Source of the DNA: Lathyrus oleraceus
Taxonomy: Eukaryota > Streptophyta > Magnoliopsida > Fabales > Fabaceae
Reading direction: 5' to 3'
Assembly: GCF_024323335.1 (NCBI RefSeq)
Contig: NC_066580.1
Span: forward strand, 142,962,188 to 143,026,187
DNA length: 64,000 nucleotides
Shown here: positions 10,296 through 21,745 of the stretch, one piece after another
Layout of the letters: each line of letters opens with the position of its first letter
Numbering within the stretch: the first letter of the stretch is position 1
Made by a program: the position numbers and the translations under genes
The notes under the pieces: model-generated
What the model was told of the DNA's origin: nothing
The model's database searches: none
Seen by the model: the letters and a program-made list of their open reading frames with translations, nothing else

Positions 10296-12740
10296 CCCAC
10301 GCGTCCTAGCCTCAACCATTGGATGAGTGTTTCACATTTTAATCTTGGCTATTGATCTATTTGACTTCATTTAAATCCATGTGCCACGCTGTTGACTAAG
10401 GATCACCATGAGCGCACGCTTCTCATCCACCCGATCAGCCACTTCAATTAATGAAGTGGATCTGACGCCTCAGGATTTTTGCTATTTTTAATTTCTGTTT
10501 TAATTTTATTTTATTCCATTTTATTTTAAAATTTCATAACTTCTTTATTTGGAATCACAAAAATATGGGAACAATTGCAAAAAATTTCGCTTAAATTCTA
10601 GTTTCTAAAAATGATTTTTAATTATTTTTGTGATTCGATTTAATATTTTTTATGAATTATTTATTTTCTGGTTATTTTTAATTCATTTAAAATACTTTTT
10701 GATATTCAAAAATTCCAAAAAAAAAAATTCTTAACATCTTTTGATGATGATGAATCTATGAAAAATATTCTCATCAATTTCTTAATTGATTTGAGATTTA
10801 TTTGAGATTTTAATCCAATTATGTTATTTTTCTTCATTTGTAATTGTGTAAAATTAGTTTCTGTTTTCAAAAAATGATGAAATTTTTTGTCAAACCTGTT
10901 TGACCATGTTAGACTTACGATGATCCAATTGGACTTTTCCAAGTTGATTTGAATTGGATTTGAAGTTTGCCCTTTATTTGTTCATTTTATTTCAAGTATT
11001 ATTTTAATTCCAAAAAATACCAAAAATATTTTTGTTATTTCTTGACTTCTAATCTTCATCTCACTTCTGTTTACCATTGATTGATGTTGATTCCATTCAT
11101 TATTGATCAATGTATGTTGGTGATGTTGTTTAACTTTTAATTTTGTACATTCCATTTCCATCTTCTCCTTCTTCTTTTTTCTTTTTGACCAATGAGTTAA
11201 TGATTGGTGGTTAGCTTTGACATATGAGAGGCTTAACCTTCTTTGATCCAAATCAAATTCATCTTGATAAAAGATCAAGTGAATTGCTTTGTATTAAAGA
11301 TAGGTTGCTTCTTGGTCAAGCAAAAAACCTAAATCCATACAAGGTCATTCTTCTTTTCTTTTGGCATGGCAAGTTGTTGGAACTTGGCTTACTAGTCATA
11401 GTCTATAACTTGTGTTTGTTTGCCTATAGTTTTATTGATCAACCTCAGATAGGTGTGACTACTACATTAGTCCACTTACGATTGCTTAATATAGCGCTAA
11501 ATTGCCTTATGGCACACTAACACTAACTACTAATTACTAACTTTTAATTCAAGCATTTAATTCTTGCAATTTACTTTAATACAATTTAATTTCTTTCTCA
11601 TTAATTCATTTGTCTTTGCCCTTTGCTCACTTGAGCTCATATTTATGTTTATGCCATTTGCCTTTTGCTCACTTGAGCACATTATTGTGTATATACTATT
11701 GCCTTGTGTTTGCTTTGTTTTTGTTTGTGTGAACCCAATGCAAATGGAGAAAGGACTTAAATTTAGGACCTTACCTATGCTAAATGGAGTTTCAAGAGCA
11801 ACTAGGCCTCATGCCTTTAGAATGCTAAATATGTTGAAGAGAAACTAGGCCTCATGCCTTTAGAATGCTAAATATGTTGAAGAGAAACTAAGCCTCATGC
11901 CTTTAGAATGCTTAATCTTGAAAGATGAATTGAAAGGACTCCTAATTCTAAACTCACTTTTGTCCATTCTTTTTATTGCATTGTGGAACCTTTTGATTTG
12001 TGTGTTCTTGTGATAGGGATCCCAAACTTGAGCCAATTAGAAGGACCATTGTCATGACCATCCAAGATAAGAGAGACAAAATCCAAATTGAAGGATCCTA
12101 GGAGCTTGATTGAATATTTGATTGATTGCTTGAGTTAATTGCTTATTGCTTGCTAAGTCCAAAGGAAAGGAGCAACTTGGATCATTTTTATGATCTCAAG
12201 AAGGAAACTCCAAGTGGTTTTATTTCTCTTCCCTCATTTTTGCATGTTTAGGATCTAACCTTTCTCTTCTTCTCTCCACTCTAACCCAAGCCAAACTTAT
12301 GTTGTGCAAACATTAACATTGCTTTCAAAAATTAGAAACCTAGGCACTATGCCTTTGATTTTTCAAACTCTTTTCATAATACTTATTTTGAATTGAACTT
12401 TAAGTCAACTTTGACGTTATTTTGTGAATACATTTCATTTGTAAATACAACTCACTCAATTTTTTTTGTGGTTCCAATGGCCACTTTTGCCAAAGCTTTT
12501 CATAAACATTAGCTACTAGGTTTGAGTTATCGTAGAGGTTGATGTAATCCTCACCTGTATCCTTAGTGATTGGACTATAAGTCTTCCATACTTATTATAG
12601 GGTGGATCCCTCACTAGTATGTTGAAGCTCTCCTCACATGGTGGATTTGTGGTTTAGGTTGAGTTTTCTCCCTTTGATAACAAAAGGCCTTAAGGCTTTT
12701 GACTAATCAATTCACCAACATATTTTGAGATTTTTACCCC

Positions 12741-12801
12741 GAACTACGAGGTTTTAATCCTACCTTTTTAAGATGGTACGTAGGCAATGCGTTTATCCAT
12801 T
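12741..12801 (+). other. two-hairpin LTR module, Ogre-1 copy
   Basis: GAACTACGAGG at 12741 pairs through CTACG with CGTAG in GGTACGTAGGCA ending at 12786. A second, weaker stem AATG/CATT follows. It is the single-copy version of the module described for the solo LTRs, and lies about 120 bases before the conserved GAGTACT block and 350-400 bases before the LTR end. Confidence 0.55.
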
Positions 12802-13145
12802 CAAACACAAAATTGCAAATAACTTGTATATTCTTTTCTCATCTCCCCAATCATGTTTGCACAAATATCTTTTCACAAATACCAACCTACCATTCAACAT
12901 TTGTAAAAAGGGCTCCCTTAGAGTACTAAGGATGTTTTGGGTGCTTAAAACCTTCCCATTGCATAACCAAGCCCCTTACCCAGATCTCTGACATTTTTAT
13001 TAGTTTTTGATTTGATAAAACTTCTCGATTTTTGTTCGCTTTCTAACCTTTCCTCTGGATAAATAGAAGTGCGGTGGAGACTCGAATTGTATGATTTACT
13101 TTTGATTTAGTCAATAAATCTAAAGGTAACGAATACCCCGCTACA

Positions 13146-13546
13146 CCCCAGTGGAGTTTTTGGTTCCCATCTCCCATTTAGTGATCACCCTTTTCTCAAA
13201 TTAAAGCCTATTAAAGAAGAAACTGGATCCTTTTTCCAATATTGTAAGTTGGTTCTCATTCAATTATCAGAACTTACGTTCACGTACCCCAGTTTTTTAG
13301 CCTTTGATGGTATTCCCCGATGTTAGTCCCCCTTCTCTCTACTTGGTTTCTCCAGTAGTAGTGTATATCCTGTGGCATCATTATCCATGGAATTTAGAGT
13401 ATTGCATTCACATCATATCATAAGCATCATTGTGGTATCTTAGGGTCAAAAATTGTGCATTTTAATATTTAAGTCTCTCCAATCTCGTCAAGACGAAGCT
13501 TTCAAACTTCATATCTCCGGATGGAGGAAACTTACATAGGGGCAGT
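13146..13546 (+). mobile_element. end of the 3' UTR and PPT of an older Ogre relative (Ogre-3)
   Basis: This segment resembles the last part of the Ogre-1 UTR: CCCCAGTGGAG, then ATCTTAGGGTCAAAAATTG, TTTAAGTCTCTCC, CTTCATATCTCCGG and the PPT CATAGGGGCAGT at 13535-13546, directly before an LTR start. Everything upstream of it was displaced by the insertion of Ogre-1. No coding sequence is left. Confidence 0.75.
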
Positions 13547-15274
13547 TGTAATACCCTAATTTTGAATACTAATATCCCTTATCATTTGTATAATTTTCAT
13601 AACATCAAGGTCATCAAATTCTTTTGTGTATATCCTTATACTTTGCTAACCCTACAAAAATACAAAAATATGTCTTGCTTTCCTTTGTTTGCAAGTTAGG
13701 ATTTTGGCATCAAGAAGTTCAAGGGATGGGTCAATAAAGGCTTAGTGTGATCATGAAAATCTCAAGGTTATCAAGAGTCTCCCTCCATCAACAATCAAAG
13801 TTTGTACTCACCTTAATTCAAGTTCATCAAGCCACAATTCATCTGGCACTCCAAAATAGGGTTTTTGTCAAAGTCAGCTTAATGTTGACTCTTTGAACAA
13901 AACATGAGCCTATGGCTTGGGGCATTGTAGCACCTCAAATTTGCACCTATCATTGTACATTCCATCTCATGTTAGGTCATAGCATATCATGATCCATTGC
14001 ATAGCATTGCATTGTCCCCAGTTGCCTCAAGTGCAAGCAAATCAAGAATTAGGTCAAACTGATCAGGAGATCAGTCAACCAGTCAAGCAAGTGTGTTTCT
14101 CAAGAAGCCAAGGCCCTAGGGTTTGTCCATCAAGTTCACATGACTTGGAGGTCCATTTGAAGTGTTCAAGTCAAGGGTTGAAGGCTCAAAGGTCATCAGT
14201 CAATGCATAGCCAGGCAAAAACCCTAGACAGTTAACAGTCAGTCAAAACAGTGGATGGTGGCCATTCTTGTGGAATTTGGGCACCATGATCAATAATCAA
14301 GAGTCCAAACAACTTGGGTCATCATTTGAAGTCAAGGTCTCAAGGAATTAGGGTTTGGAATTCATCAGAAGTGCACAGTCAGTCCAAAACCCTAGAAAAG
14401 TCAAAGTTGGTCAACTGTGGTTGATTCTATGGTTTTGATGGGTGGAAATGGTTCGAGAGAGCTTATTCATGTCCCAATAGGCCTCATGTGTCATGGCAAT
14501 CAACATCATTGAAGAATTTGAAGCCAATCAGAAAATTTCCCAAAATAGAAAGTGGACCTGTAATTTTGACTGCCAAAAATGGAAACTTCTTGATCCTCAA
14601 CTTGCATCATGATACAAGCTTCAAATGAATTTTTGCCCAACATGAAAGTTGAAGATCTTGTTCTCCCATTTTCAAAAAGTCCAAGAACTCCCAAATCCCA
14701 TGTGTGGTTGTCAAGATATGATCAATTCAATTTCAAAAATTTGTGAACTTCAACAAGCCATATCTCATGAACCATAAGGCCAAATTTGGTGGGGTTTTTT
14801 CCTACAAACTAAATTTTTCCTCCTCTTTCCAAAAATGTAAACATCATGCACCAAAACCTTGCCAATCAAAATGGCATTTTTTGACCTATTTCATTTAAAA
14901 ATCAAGTTTGACCCAAAGTTGACTTTTTGATTTATTGATTTTTTCTCACATTGGCCAATTGGGATTTGTCTTATAGGTTATTTGCAACATGTTCCAAGCT
15001 CAAAGTTGTGCTCATGCTACCATTATATCACCTCCATGTGCATATTTTGAAAATTAGCAAATAGTGTATTTTGGTTCATTCAAGTGAAACAAGCTAACCA
15101 TTCCATCAGCAAACTTAAAACAGATGATTCAAGGGCCATTTGCAGCATGACTAAAGCCCAAATCGTGCAAGGCATACACCTCCATATCCACTTATTCAAA
15201 ATTAGCAATTTATGCACTTTGGTTCATTTAAGCTAATCCAACTTAGGACTTCATTAAGCATTGCTAAACAGACA

Positions 15275-15283
15275 TATATAAAG
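15275..15283 (+). promoter_or_regulatory. TATA box of the 5.7-kb solo LTR
   Basis: TATATAAAG about 1350 bases into the LTR, followed by a pyrimidine-rich leader. The position is like that of the TATA boxes in the Ogre LTRs. Confidence 0.5.
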
Positions 15284-18249
15284 TTATTTTCTGTCACTTT
15301 TCAACCCTAAGAGCAGCCTTTACACACCAGAAAACTCACACTCTCTCATTCTTGCAATTTTGCATTTTGCAATATTCTGCTCAAAAGCTTCGAGGTACAC
15401 GAGCTAGCTTGCATTGCTTCACCATCCATCATTGTTGTGAGCTATTTCCAAGTGTAAAAAACCAGCTGGAAGTTCATTTGTTGTTCTGTTTTCTTCAAGC
15501 ATCCTTCAATGGCAGATGTGGTTTCAAGCTGAAATTGACATAGTTGAGCTCAAAGCTTTCAAGCATCCATCATATAGGAGCATAATACACACCTGTTCAA
15601 GCTCATACAAGCCAGAAAGTTGCTGCATCCTCTTCTGCTCTTCATATTGGTTGGTTTTCGACTCTTTCTTTTTTTCCAAATCATGACATGAAATGTAAAG
15701 ATCTCTTTCCCCTGGTCATTATGAGCTTTAGAACACATAAAATGGTTGAGTATGCTGGAAGATTTTTTGATTTGAAATTTGAAGTATGAATGCATTTGTC
15801 TTCGATTCATGATGGATATGGTGTTTTAAGGAAAACAATGCTTGGATTCTTAATGAATGTTGAATGCTGATGAGATTGGTATACTTGATTTCTGTTTCTG
15901 AGTGAATTTTTTGTGGTCGATTTTTGCATGATGGTGATGAAGCTTTGCTGTTGTTTTAACCCTAGCTGCCCAGAATTTTCCATGAGTCATGTTTAAGATT
16001 TGTTTGTGTTATGTTGCATGAACATTGTTGTTTTATTGCCATGCTGTTTACCATGATGTTTGAATGTCGATTGATGATGATTCTTGATGAAAATGACAAA
16101 GCCATGCTGCTAAAACCCTAAGGGTTTTTGAACCCAGAACTTGAACATCCATTGGTCCGCGTCACTGTTTCATTGGGCAACAGCCAATCACAACATTTCA
16201 TTTTGTTTGCCAAAACGCACAGTTTTGATAAGTGATGCGCGTATTTACAATAATGCCACGCTGACCACACTTTGACTCACTATTCCATGTCATTTTGTTC
16301 ATGTTGCTACAATTTGTTCATCAACTTGTAAATTTCATAACATCTTCATTATTCATCCAAAAATCCTGAAATTTTTTGCATTATGACCTGTTGAATGTCT
16401 ATTATTTAATCATGATTTTTGCTGAATTTTTGATTGGCTGGATTTTAAATGGTATGAGGTTTCTTGTCATGTATGCTTAAATTGTACCTTTTGCCATTCC
16501 TTTTGTGAAATGATCATGTTGCATCCAATGCCCCTGAAATTTTTTGAGCATAAACTAGACTCACTCATCTTTGTTTTGATGTAGAGTTTGTGCATTTATC
16601 ATTTGTGGTTTGCTAGATATGAATTTTTGAACTAGGGTGTGACAATTTGTGTCACACCAATGATGTGCATTTTCATGATTTTTGTTCACATACTTCCTGG
16701 CCCCCAAACAACTTGAATTTTGCATGAATGATCTCTTACATGTCTAGTTTGTGTATGAATTTTCTTGGATTTAATCATGCTGTTTCCTATTTGTTTGAGA
16801 ATTTTCTTCCCTGCCTAGTCAATTGTTGACTTTATGTGATACATGTTGCCAAATCCTTTGTGAAATTCTCAAATCTTATTGTATGACCATGAAATTTCAT
16901 ATGTGATAACTAGACATCTTGAGCTTTGCATTGGTGTTAATCTCATTCATTTCTCATCTGTTTTCAATTTGATATGATTTTTTGAAGTTGACCCATGTTT
17001 GTTGACTTTCATTGTGCTTACTTGAAATTATGTTGACTTCATGATTTTCATTGACTGCCTTCCTCTCATCCAAATGCCATGAAATTTGACATGCTTGCCA
17101 TGCTAGATGTTAGGATTGAATGTGATTTATTTGATGATTTTTGAGATTGTTTGGGTTGACTTTTGATGCAAGTCATTCTGCTGACTTTTTTGTGCTTTCA
17201 TTTGCCATGCCTTGCCTTCTTTTGCTTATGAGTTGATGATGATGCATGATATGATTGTGAATCCAATTGAGATGATTCTTAAATGTTTGAATTTAACTTT
17301 GGTTGACTTTTCTTTGCTGTTTTGACTTTTTCATTTGTTTTTGACCCTAGGCTTGTCCTAGGGGTCTTTTGAGCTTACAATTGAGTTCCTGTTTCAGGTT
17401 AAGCACCAATGCCTCAAAGATCATTCAAACTTGTTTGAACTTGATTGTTTACCATGTGCTAACCTTTGTTTTGTAGGTGTGACTCATGTGTTTGAGTCTT
17501 GCTTTGCACAGTTGATCATCTGTTTTGTTTGTGAATCCCATTCCTTTTGCTTTTAACTGTTGAATTGCATACTGATTGGTTTGACTTTTTCAGGTACTTT
17601 AGTTGCTTAAGTTCTATGAACTTGATTTGCTTTGCTTTTTAGCAACTTGCTTGAGGTATAATCTCTTTTACTTCATGTAGTCTGGAGACCCGGCCCGTTA
17701 TTTGGCCGGGCAAACTGTCTGAAGTCCTCCTTAAGAGGCAATGTTTGTGTATGTTTAAATCTTGTCCCTGTACATATTGAAAGTCCTTCAAAAAAGGCAA
17801 TTGGTGGAAGGTAGGGATATGCAATCTATCCCCCACTACTCTTGTTATGTCATCCCTCTGCTCACACTGCTGTGTGTTGATGCATTGGGATACAAACCCA
17901 AGATCTTGTACAAAGTGTACGGTGTCAGAGTCTTCGAGTATAGAAGGGTTCCCACTTTCTGAACCCATGCTCATTTGTCTATTAGGTCTCCCTGGCCAGG
18001 GATAAGAGCTGTGAGGTCTCATCCTCACTTCATCCTTTCATCTGCTTCACCTTAGCCTCTCAATGGCAAGGTTAAGAGCACACTTACCCTATTCCAGTTG
18101 GCCCTAGTGCCTAACCCTTGTGTGAGCCTCTTGTATGCATATAGAGTGTGCTTCTTGTGATTGTGATTGCCTGTCTGCTTTGCTTCTTAGGCTAGCTTAG
18201 ACTTGCCTCCTGTGCAAGTTAGGTTTAGTTTAGACTAATCCTCGTTTGC

Positions 18250-18440
18250 TTTCGCCCTCGTTGCGATCCTTTCTCTCGCCCTCGTTGCGATCGAGCCTTT
18301 TCCTTTCTCTCGCCCTCGTTGCGATCGAGCCTTTTCCTTTCTCTCGCCCTCGTTGCGATCGAGCCTTTTCCTTTCTCTCGCCCTCGTTGCGATCGAGACT
18401 TTCCCTTTCTCTTGCCCTCGTTGCAATCGAGATCCTTTGT
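18250..18440 (+). repeat. 34-bp tandem repeat, CpG-rich
   Basis: About five units built on CTCGCCCTCGTTGCGATCGA, period 34 bases, each with the palindrome CGATCG. Degenerate units return at 18548-18650 behind one hairpin module, so module and repeat are interleaved. The outer units have lost CpGs (GCAATCGAG, GCGATTGAG). Apparent open frames on both strands here come only from the repeat. Confidence 0.85.
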
Positions 18441-18451
18441 CCCTGCTGGCC

Positions 18452-19312
18452 GAACTACGGCAACTCTGATTCTCATGTCCAGATGAGATACGTAGGCACG
18501 AGATGCGATGTCTTGTCGAGTTTGACTAACCACTAACACTAACTCTTTTCTCTCACCCCTGTGTGATTGAGATCTCTTCTTTTCTCTCGCCCTCGTTGCG
18601 ATTGAGACCTCCCCTTTCTCTTGCCCTAGTTGCAATCGAGACCCTTGCTTCCTGTGCAAGTCTTGTCTAGGATAGGTTGGCCCGTGTGCCATTTAGCTAG
18701 AAACCTTAACTTAGGGTTGACTTTGCATGACAACATCTAGGCTCGAGTCGTAGTCTCCCTAGTGTTGTGTCTCCCTCTGTTATCTGGTTAGGCTAGATCC
18801 TTTGTCCCTGCGTAGGGGAACTACATCGCCCTGATCTTCACACCAGATGAAGTATGTAGGCAGGAGATTGAGCTGATCTCTCCGGGCGCCTTTTCTTTTC
18901 TTTTGTGTGAGTTGTTTGACAGTTGCTAGGCTCGAGTGCTTGACTCCTTAGCAATTTGTCGCCCTTTTTCTTTTCCCACCTTTATGTCTTAACCACCCTT
19001 GTGTGTGTTCTGGTTGGAGTCCGACATAAGTCCAGCGATTGGCAGTTGGTTTCCTGTGTGTGTTTAGGTTCGGATGCTGATGTAAGTCCAGCGATTGGCA
19101 TTCAGGCTCCACGTTTGCCTATGTTTGTCTGTTTTGTTTGTGCGTGTCAGCCGAGCTACGAATGCTCTGATTCTTCTCTCGTCCGAGAAGATACGTATGC
19201 ATAGGATGCGATATCCTAGCGAGCATGTGTTGTTTCCTCGGTCCGAACTACTTCGACTCTGATGTCTATGCCTGATAGACTAAGTAGGCCCAGGATGCGA
19301 CATCCTGCCGAG
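18452..19312 (+). other. four copies of the two-hairpin LTR module
   Basis: Copies begin at 18452, 18818, 19153 and 19245. Each has GA(A/G)CTAC, then a TCTGAT-like strand, a variable inner stem and a partner of the first arm followed by (G)GCA or GGCC. Outer arms: CTACG/CGTAG, CTACAT/ATGTAG, TACG/CGTA, CTACTT/AAGTAG. Inner arms: TCTCAT/ATGAGA, CTTCA/TGAAG, CTTCTC/GAGAAG, GTCTAT/ATAGAC. Copies 3 and 4 are followed by a second small hairpin with loop CGA (AGGAT/ATCCT and CAGGATG/CATCCTG), copy 1 by a wobble version. Confidence 0.7.
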
Positions 19313-21198
19313 TTCAGTTTCAGTCAGTCTCTTTTGTCTCTTTCAGCCAGTGTGTGTGAGTTTGAGCAGTGTTTAGCAACCAATTTTCCTTCCTTTTGTG
19401 CGTGGATCCCGTAGAGTACTACGGATGCGTAGGGTGCCTAATACCTTCCCTTCGCATAACCGACTCCCGAACCCATCCTCTTTGGTCGCGAGACCATGTT
19501 CTTTCCTAGGTTTACTTCGAGCGTTTCCTTTCCCTCTTTTGGGATAAATAACGCACGGTGGCGGCTCTGTTGTTTCTTTCTTTTCCCGCCGGTTTTTTGC
19601 GTAATGCGACAGGCATGATCCAAGGTTCTCAAATATGTCCTCATAACCCAATCATATAATTAAAATGGCTCAATAATTTAGGTTCATGGATAGATGAAAG
19701 TTTTGAACACAATGGATGAAAAGTCAACAGATGCCTAAAGTCAAAGTTTGAATTTTAAGATTTTTGGTCAACTATGGACTTTTCAAGTCAAGGATAATAA
19801 AAATATGATCAATTAAGTAATTTTATCAAGTTTAATCAGAAAAATCAAGATTACTTGCAAAAGGGGCAAAGATGGAGAATTTGGAGTTTATACTAAGTCC
19901 CTAAAAATCATGTCCAAGTACCCAACTTTCCAAGGCCATGACTTCTGATCCAAGCCACCATTTTCTTTGATCCAATGATCAAATTAAAGGTCTTGCTTCA
20001 TAATTCATCTTTATCGTAGGTGATGAAACCCCAAAAATGGATGGATGAGGAGATATGGGGCCATGAAGTGGAAGATTTATTTATTTTTCAAGTGATAAAA
20101 CACTTAGTGAAATTTTCAGCATGCCGACCTAATCAAATGACCAACTTTATGCCAATTTTTCACCATGATCCAAATTTATTCAAGTAAAGTGCTCAACATG
20201 AAAGTTGTAGATCATGATTGCATATTTCCAAAATGTCTAAGAGCAAGAATTTACCATGCTTGAGCTAAGAGAAACGAATTTGGGAAGATGGCATCATGAA
20301 GTGGTTCATAAGTCAAGTTACAAGCCAAAGTTGCATTTCAAACTCAAGCAAATTTGCAAGATTTCCAAGTACATGTCCTTCTTGCTTCTAAATCTCACTC
20401 TAATCATAAGATTGCACAAACTTATGAGCCATTATCCAATCAAATAAGCCATTACACATTGAATCATTCCATTTTTGGCATAATGGTCACATTTCCACTT
20501 GTGTAAAGAGACATTAATACAACAATTAGTACCATTGAGCTCCCAAATGGCTTTGGTTCAGATACACACCAAGCTTTCTAAGAAAAACATCATTCTTGAG
20601 AGCTTTTCAACCTTAACCTTCATTCTCTCATTTGGCTCGTGCATTCTGCAAACCAAGGGTTCTAATTATCTTCTAGGAATTCATAAGCATTAGGAGAAGC
20701 GTCAGACTATAGTTGGATGTAGTGTTGAAGAGGCATTGGACCTTGATCCAATAGGTAATTACTTGATTTTGAAACTCACTATACATGCATCATTTTCATT
20801 TGATTCCTAAAGAAAACATGTAGCATTTATTGTGTTAAGAATAATCATTAGCTTACATGTCATTTAAACTGTTGTTTATGTGAGTTTATGTTGCACGAAA
20901 CCTAGGGTTTCATGTATGGTTTTGGCCTTCGTGCATCCTCATCTTTGAGTGTTAGCTAAAACCTATCGTATCATTGTGTTCCTTGTATTCTTCTGAGCAA
21001 CTTTGGTCATTATTTCGTGAAAAATGGCTGAGAAACGAGAGGGAGATATTTGATAGAAAATCTGAAGAAAAAAAAATGAAAGAGGAAGAATGAGAGAGGG
21101 AGAAGCGCGAGGTTGACAATGATGCCGATGTGGCGTTGAAAAGTCAAATGGAACGTGTTTTATAATATATTTCATTGTTTATGTTTTAATTAACGGAT

Positions 21199-21330
21199 GT
21201 ATCACAACCCCAGTGGTAGAAGTGCGCACCATTAGTCACTTGCAACCAAAAGGTCTGGGGTTCGAATCCTCCTCGCCCCAGCCTTTTGTGTTTTTATTCA
21301 CCAGAACCCCAAGGGCGTGGGTTCGAACCT
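21199..21330 (+). other. tRNA-like stretch with two B-box motifs, possible SINE remnant
   Basis: CCCAGTGGTAGAAGTGCG at 21209 resembles a pol III A box, and GGGGTTCGAATCC at 21257 is a strong B box 45 bases later. A second GGTTCGAACC follows near 21321. There is no acceptor stem and no clear anticodon arm, so it is not a tRNA gene. It could be a fragment of a tRNA-derived SINE or part of this LTR family. Confidence 0.4.
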
Positions 21331-21745
21331 GGCCAAGGCAATGTGCATTTCTTTTATCACTTGTTAATTTCCATTTTTTTCACAACTTGAAAAAAGCCAT
21401 AACTTTATGATCCCTTTACATTTTTGACTACTTTCTTTTGCCATGTGTTCATGAGAATGTCTATTTTATGATGATACAAAAAAATCTAAAAAATATTATT
21501 TATTTCACCATTTTTTGTTTGATGGAAAACATGTACTTTTTAAGTGTTTTTAAGGATCCTAATTGATTCCTTTGGTTTATTTCTTGGTTGTTCTTGATGT
21601 TGAAAGCTTGTATGATCATAACACACTCTTTCAAGTGTTGATTGTTATCCTTAACATATTTAAACTTTATTACTTTCATACCATGTCTCAATTTATCCAC
21701 CTTGAAAAAATGTTTGAATGAATGGTTAGGAAGTGATTAGGGTTT

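Larger units (their letters stand above)
1..13145 (+). mobile_element. Ogre-1, 3' part of an Ogre-type (Ty3/gypsy, Tat lineage) retrotransposon
   Basis: The window opens inside the protease of this element and runs through the intron, RT, two RNase H domains, integrase, a long 3' UTR, the PPT and the complete 3' LTR. The 5' LTR, ORF1 and gag lie outside the window, so its target duplication cannot be tested. It was assigned to Ogre by the domain order, the second archaeal-like RNase H, the intron between protease and RT, and the ~5-kb LTR starting TGTAAGACCC and ending CCGCTACA. After the LTR the sequence becomes the 3' UTR of another Ogre (Ogre-3), so Ogre-1 apparently inserted there. Confidence 0.9.
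8200..13145 (+). repeat. 3' LTR of Ogre-1 (4946 bp)
   Basis: It runs from TGTAAGACCC right after the PPT to CCGCTACA. The ends agree with those of Ogre-2 and Ogre-4. It contains a TATA box near 9720, two GTAC-centred palindromes in the likely leader (10166-10295), an AT-rich stretch (10490-11050), a hairpin module near 12741 and the conserved block GAGTACTAAGG through ACCTTCCC at 12917-12960. Two copies of an ~50-base unit, starting CTAGGCCTCATGCC at 11802 and 11846, lie in tandem, with a third partial copy behind. Open frames inside are chance. Confidence 0.88.
13926..19611 (+). mobile_element. solo LTR of 5686 bp with TSD GGCAT
   Basis: It starts TGTAGCACCTCAAATTTGC and ends AATGCGACA. It is flanked by GGCAT at 13921-13925 and 19612-19616. 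There is no PBS, PPT or coding region inside, so it is a solo LTR, left by recombination between the two LTRs of one element. Family ends and the terminal block (GTACTACGGATGCGTAGGG at 19416, CGGTGGCGGCTCTG at 19557) place it near Ogre/Tat. Inside are a TATA box, a CpG-rich 34-bp tandem repeat and four copies of a hairpin module. Open frames in it are chance products of the repeats. Confidence 0.9.

Noticed and set aside
18250..18440. CRISPR-like array
   Set aside because: Units are adjacent, without unique spacers, in a plant LTR.
18225..18692. 155-codon minus-strand frame rich in Arg, Lys and Glu
   Set aside because: It is the translation of the 34-bp tandem repeat in a solo LTR; open frames exist on both strands for the same reason.
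13926..19611. A host gene or lncRNA locus in the 5.7-kb stretch without pol
   Set aside because: TG...CA ends and the perfect TSD show that it is a solo LTR.
21199..21283. A tRNA gene
   Set aside because: No acceptor stem or anticodon arm can be folded; only the two box motifs are tRNA-like.
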